Assembly (NCBI RefSeq): GCF_000964085.1
Contig: NZ_JZRB01000030.1
Span: 62,001-126,000, forward strand
Reading direction: 5' to 3'
DNA from: Luteibacter yeojuensis
GTDB taxonomy: Bacteria; Pseudomonadota; Gammaproteobacteria; Xanthomonadales; Rhodanobacteraceae
DNA: 64,000 bases
Shown here: piece by piece, positions 61,434-64,000 of the stretch
Position numbering within the stretch: the stretch's first letter is position 1
Layout of the letters: the number at the start of each line of letters is the position of its first letter
Notes under the pieces: generated by a model
Told to the model about the DNA's origin: nothing
The model's database searches: none
What the model saw: the letters and a program-made list of their open reading frames with translations, nothing else
Position numbers and translations under genes: made by a program

Positions 61434-63893
61434 ATGAATCGCAACTCCCTTTCGGCGGCAATCGCCCTCACGCTGTGCCTCGTCGCCGGCGCAGCCGTGG
61501 CCCAGGATAGCCAGGACGCCCAACCGCAGGGCCAGGCGGCAACCGGCCAGCGTTCGAACGTCTCCAACACGTCGAACACCACCAACGACAACGCCACGCG
61601 CCGCGCGGCGGAGCAGATGAGCGCGGTGCAGGTGCGTGCCGACAGCCTGTCCCTGGGTGGCGGCATGATGTCGATCCAGGACGCCCCGAAAGCGGTTTCC
61701 ACCATTTCCCGCGACGCCATCAAGCAGGCGGCGCCGGGTGCCACTTTCATCCAGGCCATCGATTCGATCCCGGGCGTGGTGTCGTCCACCGACGATGTGA
61801 CCGGCACCAACGATGGCAACGTGACCATCCGTGGCTTTCCCATCGACGAGGTGGGCGTGACGGTCAACGGCGCGCCGATCAACGACAGCGGCAACTACAA
61901 GATCTACCCCACCGAATACGGTGACACCGAGAACATGGGTGACATCACGGTGCAGCAAGGCTACCCGGACAACGACACGCCCATCGCAGGTGCCGCCGGT
62001 GGCTCGATCGCATGGGTGACGGTCGACCCCTCGCACACGGCCGGCCTGGATTTCAGCCAGTCGCTGGGCCAGAACAGCTACCACCGCACGTTCTTCCGCC
62101 TCAATACGGGTGATACCGGCCCGGTGCGTTCGTGGCTGTCGTACTCCAATAACGAAACCAACCTGTGGCGTGGTCGCGGCAAGGCGAAGATCACCAAGGT
62201 CGACGGCAAGTCGGTGTGGACGATCGACGACCGCAATTCAGTGACCTTCTCGGTGCAGTACAACCGCGAAGTGAAGACCAATTACGAGGGCCTGACCAAG
62301 GCCCAGGTGGCGCAGCAGTACAAGCAGAGCTACGCCAGCGTGTATACGCCGGGCAGCACCAGCAGCAACTTCTACGCGCTGCACCAGAACCCGTTCCGCA
62401 ATTACCTCGCCAGCGCCGATGGCGAATTCACCTTCACCGACAGCCTGCGCCTCAGCGTGGTGCCTTATTTCCAGTACGGCGAGGGCGGTGGTGGCTCGGG
62501 CAGCACGGTGACCGAGAACCCGCTGGCCAACAACAATTACTACCACTCGGTGAATTACGACCTCGACGGCGACGGCAAGCTCAGCGGCACCAAGCTGGTC
62601 AACTCGTTCAGCAACTCGATCACCTACCGCCCGGGCATCATCGCCAAGCTCAACCAGGACCTCACCGACAACAACAGCCTTGAGTACGGCTTCTGGTGGG
62701 AACGCCCGCGCCAGCAGCAGGACCAGGTGTTCGTGCCGGTCGACCCGGAAACCGGTATCCCCGTGGATACCTGGGCCAAGCACGAGCGCATCTCGTACCC
62801 CGATGGCGTGGCGCAGAAGTCGTACATCAACTACACGACCACGACGAACCAGAAGGCCTTCATCACCGATAACTGGACGCCGGACGACAAATGGACGTTT
62901 ACCGGCAGCCTGGCCTACGTTTGGTCGAAGCGCGACGGCTATGTGGCTGAGTACCCGGATTCGATCGGCTCGATCAGCGCCGCTGGCAAGGTGACGACGG
63001 TCAATGCCGCCTATACCGCCAACCCGGACAAGACGTTCCACAAGTTCACGCCCACCGGCGGCATCAAGTACCAGCTCAACGACCAGAACCAGTTCTACCT
63101 TGGCGTGGGCAAGACGTTCCGCGCCCCGATCAACGGCGCGATCCTGTCGAATGCGTTGTATGGCAATGGCACGGCGGAGGCTAACCCGTTGCCGAACAAG
63201 CCGGAGACCTCGGTGACCGGCGACCTGGGTTGGCGCTTCTACGGCGAAAGCCTCTCGGCCAGCGTCGATGCCTATGCCTCCAACTTCAACAACAAGCAGG
63301 TGTCGGGGTACGACGAAGCAACGGGCCTCACCGTGTACACGCAGCTGCCCAAGGTGCACATGCGCGGCCTGAACGCGGAGGCCAGCTACAAGCTGGATGA
63401 AAACTGGTCGGTGTATGCGAACTACAACTACACGCGCTCGCTGATGCAGGCGAACCTCGACACGCTGGGCGACGGTATCTACTACACCAAGGGCAAGACC
63501 CTGCTTAACTCGCCGAAGAACACCGGCTACGTAGCCCTTAACTACAAGAATGGCCCGTTCTGGGCACAGTTGAACGCGAAGTACCAGGGCGCCAGCTGGG
63601 GTGACTGGTCGAACACGCAGAAAATCGGTGGCTACACCACGCTGAACCTCAACGCCGGCTGGGATTTCCCCGATTTCTCGACGACCTTCCGCAAGCCGTA
63701 CATCAAGATCAACCTGTTCAACCTGGCTGACCGCAAGGCGTTCACCTATGCCAGCAATGTCACCTCGTTCCTGGCCTCGAACCCGGACAAGATCAAGGAC
63801 GTGAACGGCACTACCCTGTACGCCTCGGCCCCGTATTACTCGGTGCTCCAGGAGCGTACGTTCATGGTCACCTTCGGCGCGTCGTTCTTCTAA
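61434..63893 (+). CDS. TonB-dependent outer-membrane receptor
   Basis: 819 aa. Signal peptide (LSAAIALTLCLVAGAAVAQ), a Gln/Asn/Thr-rich spacer, then the plug domain (about 60-190: APKAVSTISRDAIKQAAPGATFIQAIDSIPGVV, GNVTIRGFPIDEVGVTVNGAPIND) and a 22-strand barrel ending with an aromatic residue (MVTFGASFF). No short TonB box could be fixed. It does not match a known siderophore or B12 receptor by eye; xanthomonad receptors of this form often take up plant carbohydrates or unknown ligands. The next gene is outside the window. Confidence 0.92.
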   Translation: MNRNSLSAAIALTLCLVAGAAVAQDSQDAQPQGQAATGQRSNVSNTSNTTNDNATRRAAEQMSAVQVRADSLSLGGGMMSIQDAPKAVSTISRDAIKQAAPGATFIQAIDSIPGVVSSTDDVTGTNDGNVTIRGFPIDEVGVTVNGAPINDSGNYKIYPTEYGDTENMGDITVQQGYPDNDTPIAGAAGGSIAWVTVDPSHTAGLDFSQSLGQNSYHRTFFRLNTGDTGPVRSWLSYSNNETNLWRGRGKAKITKVDGKSVWTIDDRNSVTFSVQYNREVKTNYEGLTKAQVAQQYKQSYASVYTPGSTSSNFYALHQNPFRNYLASADGEFTFTDSLRLSVVPYFQYGEGGGGSGSTVTENPLANNNYYHSVNYDLDGDGKLSGTKLVNSFSNSITYRPGIIAKLNQDLTDNNSLEYGFWWERPRQQQDQVFVPVDPETGIPVDTWAKHERISYPDGVAQKSYINYTTTTNQKAFITDNWTPDDKWTFTGSLAYVWSKRDGYVAEYPDSIGSISAAGKVTTVNAAYTANPDKTFHKFTPTGGIKYQLNDQNQFYLGVGKTFRAPINGAILSNALYGNGTAEANPLPNKPETSVTGDLGWRFYGESLSASVDAYASNFNNKQVSGYDEATGLTVYTQLPKVHMRGLNAEASYKLDENWSVYANYNYTRSLMQANLDTLGDGIYYTKGKTLLNSPKNTGYVALNYKNGPFWAQLNAKYQGASWGDWSNTQKIGGYTTLNLNAGWDFPDFSTTFRKPYIKINLFNLADRKAFTYASNVTSFLASNPDKIKDVNGTTLYASAPYYSVLQERTFMVTFGASFF

Positions 63894-63922
63894 CTGCCTG
63901 CACCAAACCCCCGTCGCAGCCC

Positions 63923-63958
63923 AAGGGCGCCCTTCCGGCAGGAAGGGCGCCCTTTTTT
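63923..63958 (+). terminator. Intrinsic terminator of the TonB-dependent receptor gene
   Basis: A 14-base stem AAGGGCGCCCTTCC / GGAAGGGCGCCCTT with loop GGCA, followed by a run of T residues. Confidence 0.9.
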
Positions 63959-64000
63959 AACGCCGATGTCTCATCTGTCACGCGACCCCGGCGGCTCTGC

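Noticed and set aside
1-64000. tRNA or rRNA genes
   Set aside because: No cloverleaf-like or rRNA-like stretch was noticed; gaps between genes are short or occupied by repeats, promoters and terminators. A covariance-model search would be the decisive check.

Overview
The window is high-GC gammaproteobacterial chromosome. Gene content and order (pilB-pilC-pilD-coaE, petABC-sspAB, miaB-ybeZ-ybeY-corC, a xanthomonad-type NPP phosphodiesterase, a DUF2007 'pathogenicity-like' protein) point to the Xanthomonadales/Lysobacterales, most likely the Rhodanobacteraceae (Luteibacter/Dyella-like). The taxon is inferred from family resemblance, not from a search. No rRNA, tRNA, CRISPR array, phage or insertion sequence was recognised.

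Layout. 0-4.3 kb (minus strand): a light-sensing unit of DUF2007 protein, heme oxygenase bphO and bacteriophytochrome bphP, followed by the start of leucyltransferase bpt; an NPP lipoprotein lies upstream. 4.3-10 kb: a small secreted protein, urocanase hutU, lipoprotein MsrA, and a coupled HD-GYP/GGDEF-EAL pair for cyclic-di-GMP turnover. 10-14.6 kb (minus): coaE and type IV pilus genes pilD, pilC, pilB. 14.8-33.4 kb: a surface-glycan and pilin region. It has a tightly overlapping six-gene plus-strand operon (four glycosyltransferases, two methyltransferases), then a minus-strand run of flippase, two TMTC-like GT-C enzymes, two type IV pilins with sigma-54-like promoters, and two paralogous GT-C proteins. 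A third GT-C paralogue with more A+T-rich DNA lies beyond an S9 peptidase. 33.4-34.0 kb: a fused remnant of a dhaL copy and an acyltransferase-3 gene. 34.1-40.2 kb: dihydroxyacetone kinase, CorA, an unrecognised 464-aa protein and a DUF4105/Lnb-like protein. 40.3-64 kb is mainly core: corC-ybeY-ybeZ-miaB, a lytic transglycosylase, a DegS/DegQ-like protease, cytochrome bc1 (petABC), sspAB, nadC, a DUF1631 protein, a Trm112-like protein, purEK, sodB, grxD, an SDR, a MarC protein, an OlsF-like ornithine-lipid synthase and a TonB-dependent receptor.

Two stories stand out. First, pilus assembly genes, two pilins, membrane GT-C transferases, a flippase and cytoplasmic glycosyltransferases are clustered. 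This suggests a dedicated pathway that builds a methylated glycan and attaches it to the pilin, although the acceptor is not proven by sequence. Second, a family of GTAG/GTGG-headed REP palindromes, mostly in inverted pairs (REPIN-like), occurs about ten times outside roughly 10.0-40.2 kb, and I saw none inside it. In four genes the TAG of the repeat end is the stop codon. In bphO a whole element is read through in the frame that avoids that stop and contributes 32 residues.
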